A DNA stretch of 64,000 nucleotides from Himantopus leucocephalus (taxonomy: Eukaryota; Chordata; Aves; Charadriiformes; Recurvirostridae), in contig RSEF01000001.1 of NCBI GenBank assembly GCA_003993805.1, positions 71,847,046-71,911,045 on the forward strand. Direction: 5' to 3'. Below the pieces are notes generated by a model. The model was not told the DNA's origin. It saw only the letters and a program-made list of their open reading frames with translations, and searched no databases. A program made the position numbers and the translations under genes. Below, piece after piece: positions 35,046 through 48,855 of this stretch (the first letter of the stretch is position 1; each line of letters opens with the position of its first letter).

Positions 35046-38000
35046 GAGCAAATGGCACTCTAAAGATGCCTTCCTTTCTTCAGCATGGAACTGTCAGGTG
35101 AGGAGTTTTATGTTTATAAAACAAATCTACAAAATTCTGCTCTTCCTCTGCTGGTTAGATTGGTAACCAGCTTTCCAAGATGATGTTCCTGACCTTCTGC
35201 GTCACTTAGCACAGACTTAAAAGGCAGCAACAAAGTCAGAGACCTACCAGTGACTTTCTTTGGATTCCTGTAGCTGGACATGTGCAGATGGAGACTCTCT
35301 CAAAGCCAATCAAGACTCTGAACTAGTGCCCTTGCTGGCTAGTGGGCTGCACTTTAGAGGCTAATATGGTTAACGTTGTCTTCCTAATTGTCTAGAAATA
35401 GTTGACTGCTCTTGCTTGCAGTCTCTCCTTTGGATACTGCAGATTGTCTCAGCGTGAGCAATTTTTCTGCTGCCAAGATTACCTTGCTGTGATGAATTTT
35501 TAAAACCCCAACACTTAGACATCTTCTAGGAAATCTTCAGATGGTTAGTTATCTTGACTTTCCAGGTTCTTTGTTTCACCACAATCATTCAAAGAGAAGC
35601 CAAAGATCAGATCCCTGACCACTTAATATTGCTCATTGTGGTTTGTGCATTCGAACATTGCTTCTTCACTTTTTTTCTAAAGTGTTTGTAAGTACTTTCT
35701 TTAATTCAATGAAAGTTATTTGCTTGTTTCTCCAATCTATTTATATTTTAATATTTAATATTTCCCAGCTTTGAAGAAATCAGATAGTATTATAGAAGTA
35801 TCATTTTTTTATTGCCAGTCTAACATGTTATGCATGTTTTGGACCATTAAGAAGGCATAATGCTATCCAAAATTCATTCAGTTCTAGTGTTGAATGCCCT
35901 ACACAAGCTCTCCAGTCTGGCTTTTCCCAACTCTGATATTACAGTATATTCTATTCTTTCTTATACAGTAAAATGCATATTATGCTGCAGCTCTTTAGTT
36001 CCAAGTCCAACAGGAACATTTTTTAAAGCTGTCACTTTGTTAATTGTTTTGTAGAGGCTATAGCAGCAGAGAGAATATTTTTTTTTGTTTCAGTTGATTA
36101 TGACAGACATTATAAATTACCATTTATGCATAACCTTTTCATCAGCAATATTACAGCAACTTAAAATCAAGTGATAACATATAACATATTATCTAATGCC
36201 TGCACCTGGATTTTCAGGCAAAGCTGTCCTGACCTTTCTTCACTTGTAGAAAGCCCCAAATTCAGTAGTTGTGCTTTCACACTGTCATCCAGTTGCAGTG
36301 GAGGTGAAAATCAGGCCTGCACATAAGGATCTTGAGAACTTTTATGCACGCTAGCTCAGCATGGTGTGATTTCTCTGTGATGTTATATAAATGAAGAATT
36401 TATGGACATGTTATCAGTCCAATCTCTTTGCATGGCTTGTCCTTCACGTGCAAGATAGGTAGCAGGCAGAGCACAGGCTGACTGCTGCCTCTTCTCTTTT
36501 CCCTTGGGAATGGTCTTCCCCAAAAGCTCTGGACTGGTGTTTACAGTAAAACTGAGAGGTTTACTAGCCTTACCTCTAGGAGAGGTTTACTTTCTCTACA
36601 TTTCTGAAGAAATGCACTAGACTCCTGTATATGTCCACACTTCAGAAAATACTGGAGGAAGGCACTATTGATACAGCTGGAAGTCTCCATATAAAGTAAG
36701 AAGCAAGTTCCAAAAGCAGAAGCTCTGCAAACTTTCTTGTTTAGGAACTTTAGGAAAAAATTAACCTCCTTACTAGCACTGCCTAGTTCAGAATGTACTC
36801 TTGCATCTATAACATGGTTTTAACTATGCAGCTGCACACCATTCTCCCCTCTTCTTTTCTGCAGGCTGATCAGGGTGGCATCCACCTGACATTATGAATA
36901 ACAAGTATCTCACGTGGAAACACATACTCCATTTTTCACTTATTTAAGCATGGTACTTTGTTCCTGTATCAAAAAGAATAATGAATTCTGGAACTCATGT
37001 AGAAAATCCTGCTATTTTCTGTAAAAGGAAAATCTCATGCTATCTCACCTGTGTGCATAATAATCTTGTTACCTCATCAAACCAGAGCTAATAGCAGCCG
37101 TTTTGACTACATTTCTCAGCGGTAAAAAGGATAGGTGAGCTTTGGCAGATCTTGCTGTAGCAGGTTAAGGCGTGACACTGCCTAGCTATTTAATCCAGTC
37201 TCTTTGCCTAAAATAATTGCTTTCTTCCCTCCAGCCCTCAGGCAAAGATGGCACAAGGGGTGGTCATGATTCATATTTTTCCAGTCGCTGTTCAGCATCA
37301 GCACTGAAGGTGAGTTTGCACTGTGCCACCAGACTGCAATTCAAAACAGCCGGACTACGAGCACACAAGACTGGTGTGACCTGCACCAGTAAAAGGCTGG
37401 ATCAGATTGCTTTGGTGCTGTGATTAAAAGTTTTATTTAGGAAATATATAAAAACATGTATATACAATAGATTCTGATTATGAGCCTAAAGTACGATCTT
37501 CTGGAGAAAAGATCTTAATTTCTTTTTATTTTTTTCAAATCAGAGGTATGGAGCTGCTGGCCTGAAGAGTCCTGACACTAGATCAGGATTAGAAAAATTC
37601 AGGGGGAGGGGGGTCCTTTGGCTGCTATTAACACAGTTAGTTGGATACAAACTTTAAATCAGGAAGGTGGCTAGAAGCTGGCAGGTGGAGAATGATCATT
37701 CTGCTCTTGCTGTGTTTCTTGCACTCTTTCCCAAAGCATCAAATACTGACTACTGTCAGAAAGTAGATAGGGAGCTCGATGGACACTGGTATTAAGCAGT
37801 TTGACAGCACTGTGACTTCATTCTTTTGTTATCCTTATCATGCTTTTCTGGCATCATTAGGCTAATATGAATATGCACAAAAGAACGCGCTTTTTTTTTT
37901 TCCTGCTGAAATGTTTGCAGTGATTTGTGGTAATAAAGGCACATACAATGTTACAGCATAGTCAAATATAATTCAAACACAGGAAAGATTACAAATGCTT

Positions 38001-41000
38001 AATATCTAGTCTCAAGGTGTAAAAATTAGCTCAAGCCCATTCTCTCTTCTCCGGAGCATGGAAAAAGCATAACCCATTCTAGGACCAATGTTATTTTAAT
38101 TCTGTTCTAGAAAATAGGAAACAGGACAACTAGTTTACCATGTAACTGTCAGATAGAATTGAAAGTAAAAGTATTTATTGGGATATATCTGATTTAAAAT
38201 CTAATGTTTATGACCTGTGGAAATGCCCTAAAAAGCTTTCTTCCAGAAATTAGTATTTCAAGTCAAGCTCTAAATAGAATTGTAACAGACAAGATTAAAA
38301 AAACATGAGTAATGGACATATACATTCATTACACAAGAACCTGAGATGTGTATTTTCTTGAGGTACGTGTCAGCAAAAAGTTGGTGTTACAAAAATTCTG
38401 TCTAAACACGGGGAAAGAAAAGGTGCCAAACTTAACACACGACTGATTTGATATAGCTTAGTAATTGTTCCACTTTACGCTTACCATTGATAAACTGAGC
38501 CATTCAGTCTCTAAATCTCTTGAATACAGATTGGGTAAAAAGATCGCTTGTTTTGGAAAGCAGTGCAAAGACCACAGTTCTGCAAATGGCTGTGTTTTGG
38601 TGAGCTACTGTACCGGTGCAGAGATGCAGCAACAAAGCACCTTGTAGAAAAAATTGCAGAATAAGTCTTTGCTCTTTTGCCAATACATTTTGTTTAAGTA
38701 TTAAGATTAAATTATAATGTATCCATATAGTGAATGTTGTTTGCAACTTCTATAATTCCTTGTGAGGCCAAAAAAATCCCATCCTTTTGTGGCATCCATC
38801 AAAGCTTGTGCACATTTGGAAACTTTTTTATGGAAGCAGGCAGTTACATTTTCTTCTGCATTCCCACTCGTATTCATTTAACTGAGCAGGTATAGTATCT
38901 TAATAGAAAAATCCACATAAAACATTTTACTGTTGTGTTTGGATGAGGGCAATAACATATAAAGCTAAATAGGAGCAGACATTTTGAAAAATAATATTTT
39001 CAACAATGTAAAATGTGTTGTGTTAGAAAAAAATTGATAAAAGTCATCTTCTCTTTTGGTATTTGTTGTGTGGCTACAGTTCATGCCATTGTGCAAAAGG
39101 ACAATGATTCCTCCAGCCATCATAATGTTTTATTGTTCAAGTAAAAATAATCACTTTTCCTGTGGTTATTAATACATTAACATTATAGATGTTTATTGAA
39201 ACAGTCAAAAACTATGTTTTCTGTTGCTGAAAAGGCATGTAGACCAAATTAGTCCTGGGCAAAGAGTGTAAAACCATTTCTAAGAAGATTAATTTGCTCA
39301 AACAGTGCTTATAATCATGAACCTTTTTGTATTTGACTATTACAGCAAACTTGCTTTTTGGCAGAAATATAGAAAACATTGAACTTTAAGTGACCACTGG
39401 AGAATATTTGTGGAAAACAAACTGTGAATTTATAAACATAAATATTCCACTCCCATCCTCAGTTAATCGGGATATGAAGCTTACCATCTGATCTGAATAC
39501 ACATTTTAAATCAACCAACACAGCACAAAACTTCAGCTTTCAAATGCTTATGATAAACTGCCTCTGCATAGTTTATGGACCAAGAAATACTAATGAGAAT
39601 TTTTAAGATGTCTGAAGTATACAGATTTTGGGTTGTTTTGGCACTGCCTGTATTAGCAAATAGTACAGCACAGTCGGAGAGACCCACAGGGTGAAACCAT
39701 TGGTGCTGAGAGTCCAATACCCACATCACATTTTTCAGAAGGTGTAAGCTGGCCCCCTGATGAATGAATGAATGACTAACGAGTACTCATTAGTACATAA
39801 TGAGCTGGAGTGTGTTGAACACACTCCTGAATCTTTTCTTCCAGGTTCATTTCTTTGGAAAGGAACCCAATTCATTGCTCTGAGACCACCCCAAGATGCA
39901 AACCAAAGCACAGAGAAAGGAGACAACTGGAATTGCACTCCTGATCTGAACAAAAACAGAGCTGTAGATGCATCTTACGTGGGCATTGTTTGTTGTCAGA
40001 ATTTATAATGTAAGGTACTTCTGTTTGAAATAAAACCAAAAATACTCACTGTTTCTCTCTAGTATGTGAATTTTTGAAGCAGTCATATGTATCTTTGTGA
40101 GAGTCTAAAATACCAGCACATGTACATAGATACATTTCAAAGAGTATAACCATGTATGCATATTTCTTTTCAGGTCACAGTCTTCTTCAAACATAACATG
40201 TACCTTTAGAAAACACATTTAAATGACTGTGATAAAGATTTTTTCCCCCTAATAAAGCTAGAGCTCAGACTAGCCTCCTTTTTCTGAGAAATGGTGTGTT
40301 ACTTTAATTTCACAGTATGTACTTTTCTGACATGGAGGAGAGATAATATAATAAACTTTCTTCTAGGAAGATCTTTAAAGTCAATATCTAAATCACCAGG
40401 GTTATACATTTAAAAAAAAACCCCAAACCTTGAATTATGTCAAGCAGTGATACAGCACTGGCAAAACCTTTAGAGTTAGCAGTATGGTAGATTAGCTTTC
40501 TAGCTTTTCACCTCTACAGAAGTAGCTTCAGATTCTGGTGCCAGTTTAGCTCAGAAATAAAATGAGTTTGCAATTTTCCTGCTAATACCCAGTGGTTAGT
40601 CTCAAACAACTGGTGCCTGGTTCCACATGATTACCAGTGCTAGTTTAATAGAAACTTATCACTAGCATAGCAGGGGCAGTGCATTATTAGTGAGGTGCAT
40701 TACATAGCGAAATAAATTCACAGTATCTATAGCTAAAGTCAGTACTCATAGTCACTGAGTCTCAAAAATAGCATGCTAACGATTCACCTTAGCATGGCCA
40801 GTTTTCAAGAAGTCATGCCCAGTAAAGAATTAGCATGCAGATGGGATTTCCTTCTCCTCCAGCACATCAAATTTGAATCACACTTTGGGAAAAGTATGAG
40901 AAAATGTACTGTCTTGATGTACCTGTTCTGTATATAAACAGTAGCAGTTTTAGCATTCCACAAGGATAGAAAATGTATGAAAAGGTATAAAATCATCATT

Positions 41001-42673
41001 TGAAGAAATAATTAAATGTCTGTAAGTGACCTCTCTTTTTATGTAGATACAGACAGACACAAACTCCCTATTTACTAGATTCAATCCAGGCATAATAGAT
41101 GATAGACATTAATCTCCATGTAAGCATGGAAGCCCTTCCTGAACAAAAACTAAATAAACCATATGGTCATGGAACATTTATTTGTGTACAAAGGTTGCGG
41201 GCTCAGGTTAGTAAATATTAATTCACAAAGCATTCATTTTATCAAATACAGATACATATTTGAAGTTCAGATACTTGTATGATAAAATAAAAAACAAACC
41301 AAAGAAGCGTAGCTTCTCTTTTCTATTTATAGAACAAAAAGGAGCTCTTATATAACAACTGTATGAAAGGCATCAAAAGTTTTCATTCCTTAAATTTGTT
41401 ACATTGCACATCCCCTTGGAAATGTCACTTCTAAGTGACAAAGGTTGATTCTTTCCTTGAATGTTATTTAAAATATTAGCATTTTTATAAAAGCTCATTT
41501 GAATCTGCGGTATTTCTTTATGAAATGTAGTATAATCAAATTGCTTATCCAGATCCATGGTGCATTACTCTTTTTATAATGGTGTGATAGCTGCATTCAT
41601 TAGAGTTATACTGGTATAAAAGCTAGACGAAAACAGTGAGAAATCAAGACCCTATTCTCTTTATTAACAGATCAGTTTTTGCTGGAAACAAAGCCTGAAT
41701 GTTTTCTACTTTGCATATTTTAAATTATCTGTACTAAAAAAGGGAATAATGTCTATCACCAAGACCTATACACACTATTCATTATGCCTGGAAAGAGAGG
41801 ACAGGCTTAGTTCATTAAAAAGTTGTTAAATTTTTTATTAGACCCTGGCTAGTTAATCCATAAAAATGAGCAAACCACTTTTTCTCAAAGTTTAATAGCT
41901 TGCTTACATCACGCTGTGAAATACATAAGAATGTGCACGCGACAGCACAAGCTTTGAAAAGTTTTATCTTTTCATATAGTTGCTTATCATATGAAACAGA
42001 TGTAAATATATAGTATTCCTGTTTAAGACGTGGGAGTGTTTTTAATTACTATCTTGCATTATGTTTAGTGTCTTTTATACATTTTTTTGATCTATGATTT
42101 GTTCTGAGTGCCCTCTACTGAAAAGTAAGATGAAGTGATTAAGTATTTAGTACCCAAAGATATAATGCCTACAAAACACATTTGGCAGTTGTACGTTATT
42201 AAAAGATCTATGTATTGATATATGAAAGGCCTTAGAGCAAATTTACTATTTCAAAGATAAGTGCATTATGCATATGTGTACATATATATTAAAAAAATGG
42301 TGTGTTTGTTCGTTCTGCCTCTGATTTTCTGAAAATATGCTTTTTTAATGATCTAGGATTATATAAGAGCAGAAATCCAGTGCATCTGTTGAGTAACAGA
42401 TATCTCTTGAGAGCTTGCTCCAAAACCCCTGGAAGTCAATACGAATCTTTTCATTAGTTCAAGTGTCTTTAGATTGGTCCTAAGTAGGTATTGTATAATA
42501 TGAATCAGTTACACAAACAACTTCAGGAGTGTTCTGCTACTATAAGACAATAGTACCTTAGAGAAAGCAAAAGCAGTGGGTTGCTGAAATTTGGACACTA
42601 AGAAACCAGTTATAGATGCATACATGTATGTTATATGTATATATATTAAAAATATGCCTATATATCTCTCTAC

Positions 42674-42778
42674 CACAGTTAAAATGAGATGTGCATCTTG
42701 AGTGCTAAATGAATTCTGTTCAACAAGCTTCCCATCAACCATCATTCTACCCACAGTTCCCATCACGGTTCTACTCAA
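42674..42778 (-). other. candidate 105-nt exon
   Basis: On the minus strand a pyrimidine-rich stretch ending TTTAATCTCAG precedes base 42778, and 105 bases later a GTAGAG could be a donor. The interval is open throughout, is exactly 35 codons, and has an ordinary mixed amino acid composition (it includes GRMMVDGKLVEQNSFSTQD). I know no family that fits. The donor is weak and a 35-codon open stretch is common by chance. Confidence 0.18.
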
Positions 42779-45505
42779 CTGAGATTAAACAAAATTCATA
42801 CTTTAAAGTGCAGTATTATTGTAATTTTTGAAGTGTTGAATGCACCATTGTGTATAGTATTTTAATCAGTATTTTAAAAAAATGATCAAAACTGTAGGCA
42901 TACACCCTGTTTTCTTGGGATAGTATAGACATGCATTCCCATTCTGTGTTTCAAAGGAACCAGGTCATCTCTGATATGGTCTAACATTGCTCCCAGCCAA
43001 AGGACAAACAGATCTTTTGGTTGAGATGATTGATAAAAACAGCAAATTATGATGCTTCCTCAGCTTACTAAGTGTGGGTAAGAGAGAAAGCTATCTGGTA
43101 CTGCCAAGCAAAATGAATGAGCTAGAGATCCCCTGCCAATAGAATGTAACCCCAAACTCTCTCCATCATACGGTAATAAATATGACATTTCACCAGCTCT
43201 TGAATCAAAACTAAGTGCCTCTGAACTTTATCAGCCAACTTCACTAATCCTCTCTTTACTCAGTACACTGTTCACTAATATATGAGTGTCAATCTCAGCC
43301 TCCTGTTCTAGCCTGCCTTTCTACTTTATTTCCGTCTTATAATTACCTTTTAAGCAGAGTTTGCTGCTTATTTTGATGTTTGGGGTTTTTTACTAGTTGG
43401 AGTAGGCATAACTTTATGCATTCATTTATCTCATTTCCCCAGTTTACCTACCTTTTCTTTGATTCTATCTTTTCAAATGTTTTTCCTTAGTTCCCCTGAA
43501 GAACCTCTTCTGGTTGGTAATTCTCACTACTCTAGTAGCTGACTGACTACAACTCATTTTCATGCCGATCTTCTATTTTACACTTCATTTTCATCAGATT
43601 TGTTCACCACATATCATGTAAACATTGTGTACTGCAAGTTTTTCTAAATGTTTTTTAAAAGATTTCTTAGATGTCAGTCTCCATTATGTCTGCATGCTGA
43701 TTTTCCCATGAAAACCACTTTCATTTCATGAGTTTCACTATCACTTCCATAAAAAATAGCAGTATAAAATGATTAGTTCACTAGCTCCCAATCTTACTGA
43801 CCTCTCTAATTAGTTCGGATTACCTTACTATTTAGAAATTATATACTGTTATCTTATTTATGATGTGGAAAAACTGCTACAAAGATAATTACTATTTAGG
43901 TTTGTTCCTCGTACGCAACGTGTATAACACATACACAAATGCATTTACAAGTGTGCAGACCCACACATTTATTTTATTCTTTTATTAAGGCTATTCCAGT
44001 CCAACCTATTCCAGTTCATTCTTTGAACAGACTTACCACTTCTTAGAGGGCACATGTATACTCATTATAAGTAATTCCACATAACCGCACAGCAGTACCA
44101 GCTGGATCCATTGATATGCTTTGTGGGTCAGTTCTCATCTTCAGTCCAAACACTGCTGTCTTTCAGGCGGCTTAGCAGACTAAGGAATTTCTGGTTCTTC
44201 CTAATTGCTCTAACACACTGCCACGCAGCACCTAGAATATGTGGATTCAGGGAAAAGAACAAACTCCCAAAGAAGGTAGTTCCTCTTAGTGAGCACGGGT
44301 TGTAATTGCAAACGCACACTTGTGAGCTGTGATTTCTAGCTGATCTTTAGCTGATGGACAGGCACAATGGAGTCACAATCTGTTAATGTATTTTTAAAAA
44401 GCCTTTAGTCTGCTCTGAAATAGACCAACACCTCAAAACCTCACCAAAACCAGAATATAGTACCAGTCTCATGACCAGACCTACAAGTGGATTCTTTGTG
44501 GGCTTCTTCCCATTAAATCAAATGATGACTAGGTATGGAGAAGAAACTTGGCCGTATTTTTGTCTTTACTGGGAGGAGAAATTGATGTCTACAATGCCAG
44601 ACTCAGAATTCATGTTAAAGCTTTTAAGTTTACAAAAAAATCTTGCTTTTATTTTTTTCTCCTTTTCCTTTAAAACCTGCATTTTTAAAGTTCACCTTCT
44701 CAGAGTTTTCTCCCTAAGGGCATCATTCACTGTTAAGAAAGGAACACTAAACACTCAATGTTCACAGTCATTTGGCAGTGATTCCACCCTAAAACTGTGG
44801 TTTGATTTCTGAATTTTACAGTGAATGGGAGGATGCTCTAATTAGAGTACTCCAGATGTTTGTTCTCAGTCAGTTAATATATGACTGATTCAAATCACGA
44901 TTATATTATTTTATCATGATAATTATTGGCTTTGATTGTGTGTGTTGTAAACAATTTGGTAAAAGCTCACCTTTTTAAGAGAAAAGTACTTGTGACAACT
45001 AATTCTGAAAAAAAAAGTAGAAGTGCCATTTTGCAGGTATAGATTTTCTTAATGGACTTTGAAATGGTAAAGCATCCTCTACAACTCAGATACGTATTTT
45101 ATGAATGAAATACATATTATGACGCCTTCCTGTAAGGACATGGACACCGGATATCAAGAGAAGCTGCCTGTGAAAGTTAATGAACCACATGTTTTAGAGG
45201 CTCAGATGTACTAGCAAGAATGTTTGGCTCTGCTCCCACCCCTTTCACTTTGTGTCTCAACCGAATTTATTTATTTAAATACTGTTCATATATATACACA
45301 ATGATTGAATGACAAGTGAGATATCCTGATATGAAATCTTGATAAGAATATTCATGATTCAGCCACATTTGAAACGTTAGTTTACATGCTTGAGTTGTTA
45401 CTATGGGTATACTGTCTTATATCCTGATCCATAGCTACATCTGTGAATATATCACAGGTCTCCTATTGGCGTGGTGGGCCAATGTGACAGCATATTCAAA
45501 AAAAG

Positions 45506-45530
45506 TGGAAAAAAAATAATTTTTTTTCCA
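45506..45530. other. 25-base A/T-rich palindrome
   Basis: TGG-A8-T, a central A, then A-T8-CCA: 12-base arms around one base. A low-complexity foldback. Confidence 0.9.
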
Positions 45531-48513
45531 TAAACATGAAAAAAAAAGATATATAGTGCACTTAAAATAAAATAGCCCTGATATAGCTTTCACAATTATT
45601 AATAGCTGTGACCTCTAGGCAAGTTCTGCTGCTGTCAGTTTCCTCAACGTTCACATGCTACATGAAGAAATTTGTAAATCTTGTAGTTTGTGATATGAAA
45701 ATTAATTCAAGATGGGTAACGAGAGTTTGGGGTGGGGTGGAGGGAATCAGCATTCCTGGCATTCATTTATGCTATTTGCAAACCCACAACTACTGTATAA
45801 GGAGGAGTCCACCAGGAAATCTGACTTCTCTGAGGCCAAACGAGAGGGAAAAGACAACCCACCAAAGAGGTGCAGCACATTTCTTCCAGTGCATCAGACT
45901 TGCCCATTTCATCAGTCAGTGCTGAAGGAAAAACTGATGCCATGGAACCACATGGTCCCTTCCCATCCTTCCTGGGAAGCCATGCACACTGCCAGCTCCC
46001 ATCCCTACCAAATTCTTCAGTCAGTAGCAACTGCACTCCGCTTGCTAATGAAAGAACCCCTAAACAAGTCTCTGCATGGTGCTAACACACTGTCTTTGAG
46101 CATTGTTTCTGGCTTATTCCCCTGACTGTAAACTAAAGGGAAAGCGATGATTAAGGGCTAGGAAGAAATCCCTGAAATGACTGATTATGCAAAATTGAAG
46201 TTGTGTCAATTAGAATTACCAGAGATTAGCTCCTTTCTCTCACTGGAAAAAAAAAATAATTACAAATTATTAGAGAATAGAAAACACCCTTCTAAGCCTA
46301 ACAGAATTTATTTACCATGACCTAGGTGGGAAACAGGCTCTCTCAGAATCAGCACATGATATATATCAGTTTACGACTGGGCACATTACTATGGTCCCAC
46401 AATCTAGCCAAAGTATTACGCAGCCATTGTTAAAGTGCAAAAGACTTGAGCACAGCAGTGAGAATCCGATTAATTTTCAATTACCTAAGGGGACTGCTTT
46501 GGTTGAAGATGGTCAAGAAGTACTGCATTCCTGCTGCCACCATCAGACCTTCAAAGAACATATCTCACTGTGCAAATTGCAAACCTGGCTTGTAGGACAT
46601 GTCAGACACCCTGTTAGGGCAACTCTTCTTTTTTTCCGAGCAGAATAAGGGCAAGTGGCAAGGAGAAGAGGAAGATAGCAGGATGAGACTGATCCACAGA
46701 TCTGTATTGAATGGCATCTTCTCATTATAAAAATTAGTTTTCTGAGTTCATTTTCCAGCATCTGCTGTGAACAAGGAAAGTGAATCATGAGCCACTGGTT
46801 AAGAGCTGAGAATTAAGCGCAGTCCTGACACAAACAGACGTAAATTCTGTTGTGAGTAAATGGCATTGTACCCACTTAAGTCAAAGCTGAATTTGGCCAG
46901 TAACATATACCAAGCTCCAAACTAGTAATGACAGAGATAATTAAGAAATAATGACAGTGGAATAGAACAATATCACAGGATAAAGGTCTCCTGCCACTCA
47001 ACAAATGCTGAAATGAGGCTCATTTATCATGAATGAATGTCGAGACAGAGCTGGTGTCTTTTAAAAGCATGACGCTTTACTCTTTTGACAATGCTGAGTA
47101 GTAATTATTTGTTTCTATTATGTGGAACTAAATGATTGATATAGATGTAATAATTTTCTTCAGTGGCTACTGATAGCTTAGATGAACAGGTGTTCACTTC
47201 ATAAATAGTTGACCTATTTTATTCTAATTAGGTTAGACAGGAGATGTCTTAATGTATTGTAGCAAGAGAGTGTAGCCCTTCAAAATAAATAATTTTTCTG
47301 TATTTGCACTACCACAAATTATTTCAGTGAGTTTTGTACTGCTCCACTAGGACCTAATTATACATTCACCAAATAGTGTTGCTGTGAGAGGGGGATACAA
47401 CATAACGGGCTACAAAATCCTTAATTTATTAGGCTTTTTAATGAAAAATTTTGGAAGCAAAATTTGGAGCTGTTATAGGAGGCACTCTACCATGAAAAGT
47501 ACAGAGGAACAAAACCAGAACAAAAATTATAATCACCAAACAAACTGCTTGTAGCTGTGTCCAGGTTGATAACAGCTTTTGGAAATCAATAAGGAGCATG
47601 CTCATAGCCATCACACTAGAAGGCACACATCTAAATGAATCTAAATTCATTAAATGCGGATGAATAGCCCAAATTCATCAGTAAAATCTGGCTGCTTGAA
47701 CTATTCTAGCAGCAAAACATACCTTATTTCACCAAGGCTTATGGTTAGCTTGTATCATGAGAAACAGAGTATTTTGAGGAAGCTGGCTTTGAGGAAAAAC
47801 TTTGAAAAGTCTGCTGAGAAAGAACAAAATATTTATTCTATTATTATGAGTTCTTCAAACCCACCTACTTCGCAAATCATGAGATTATTTAATCATGACT
47901 TCCTATCCACAGCTGAAGAATCCTCTCTAATGCCAGTCACAACCTCATTCCTCAGTAAGCAAAACTAAGAGAAAGAAGGGAACGTAATAGGAAGAAAAAA
48001 GGCAACGGAGATCATTAACATGCTGCCATTCAATAGAGTATGTCCTTTTAAGGCACCACGTCACACATATATGCTTGAACACATTGCTTCTCTGTGACCT
48101 TGCCTTTCTTCTGTTTCAAAAAGTAGGTGAAAAATGATAAAAATAAAAGGCTGTGTGATGCAAGTGATACAGCCAACTGTCACAGAGCAGAAACAAAGAC
48201 TAACCCTTCAACTGAGAAATGGCAGATATAGAAGGCCTATTAGCCTCAAAAATACTTTATCTGGTAAAAAAAAAAATATCAGAAGAAGAAACTGTCTCCA
48301 GACTGCTCTTCTCACCTCTTCCAACATGTAATTAGCCATCATACAACAGGAGTTACTGCTACCTTGCTGCACTGTCTGTCACCAGCCTGGAGCCACCTCC
48401 TCACAGAGCACCACGTTTTCAACTACTGTCACAACCCATTTAGGACTGAAGATGAGCCAGATAAGGTTTTCTAAGCACCCTTTACTTCCACCTAATAATA
48501 ATTACGTATCAAC

Positions 48514-48855
48514 TGTCAGGGCCCTGAGGGCACAGCTAGGCCAGACCACCCCTGCCCATGCTCTGGAGCTCCCCTCACCCTGCCCACATCCCAGGACTCC
48601 ATTTTAGCTGCTGAGGCCATCAGCTTCTGCCCCAGGGACACTACAGCAGGGCCAGTGTCCAGCTTCCCACAGCCTTGCCCTACCCAGTCGTGAGCCCCAC
48701 CAAGCCAGGCCCACGTCCTGACCCAGCCTCAGCCCGTCCCTGTCCCCAGGGAGGTGCTATATGCCCAGGGCTGGGGCTCCCTCCAGTGCCCCCCTGGCTG
48801 CCCTGCTGCCGAGCCACCATCTCTCCCAGCTCCGTGGCCCTTCCCACACCCTGAA
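48514..48855. repeat. GC-rich patch, possible interspersed repeat
   Basis: About 340 bases of C-rich, GC-rich sequence with sharp edges in AT-rich surroundings, starting TGTCAGGGCCC. Unlike the 54-kb island it has few CpGs, so it is not a normal CpG island. It could be an old LTR or another GC-rich repeat. I cannot name a family. Confidence 0.35.

Larger units (their letters stand above)
35046..48513. other. long non-coding stretch, no gene recognised
   Basis: More than 13 kb of AT-rich sequence without a credible gene, RNA or recognised repeat. Minor items: T11 near 37892; an 18-base palindrome with one mismatch at 39776-39793; an inverted pair of SOX-type cores at 39087-39106; a candidate exon at 42674-42778 (-); an A/T palindrome at 45506-45530. 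Open frames at 45608-46125 overlap on both strands and look random. Confidence 0.5.
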
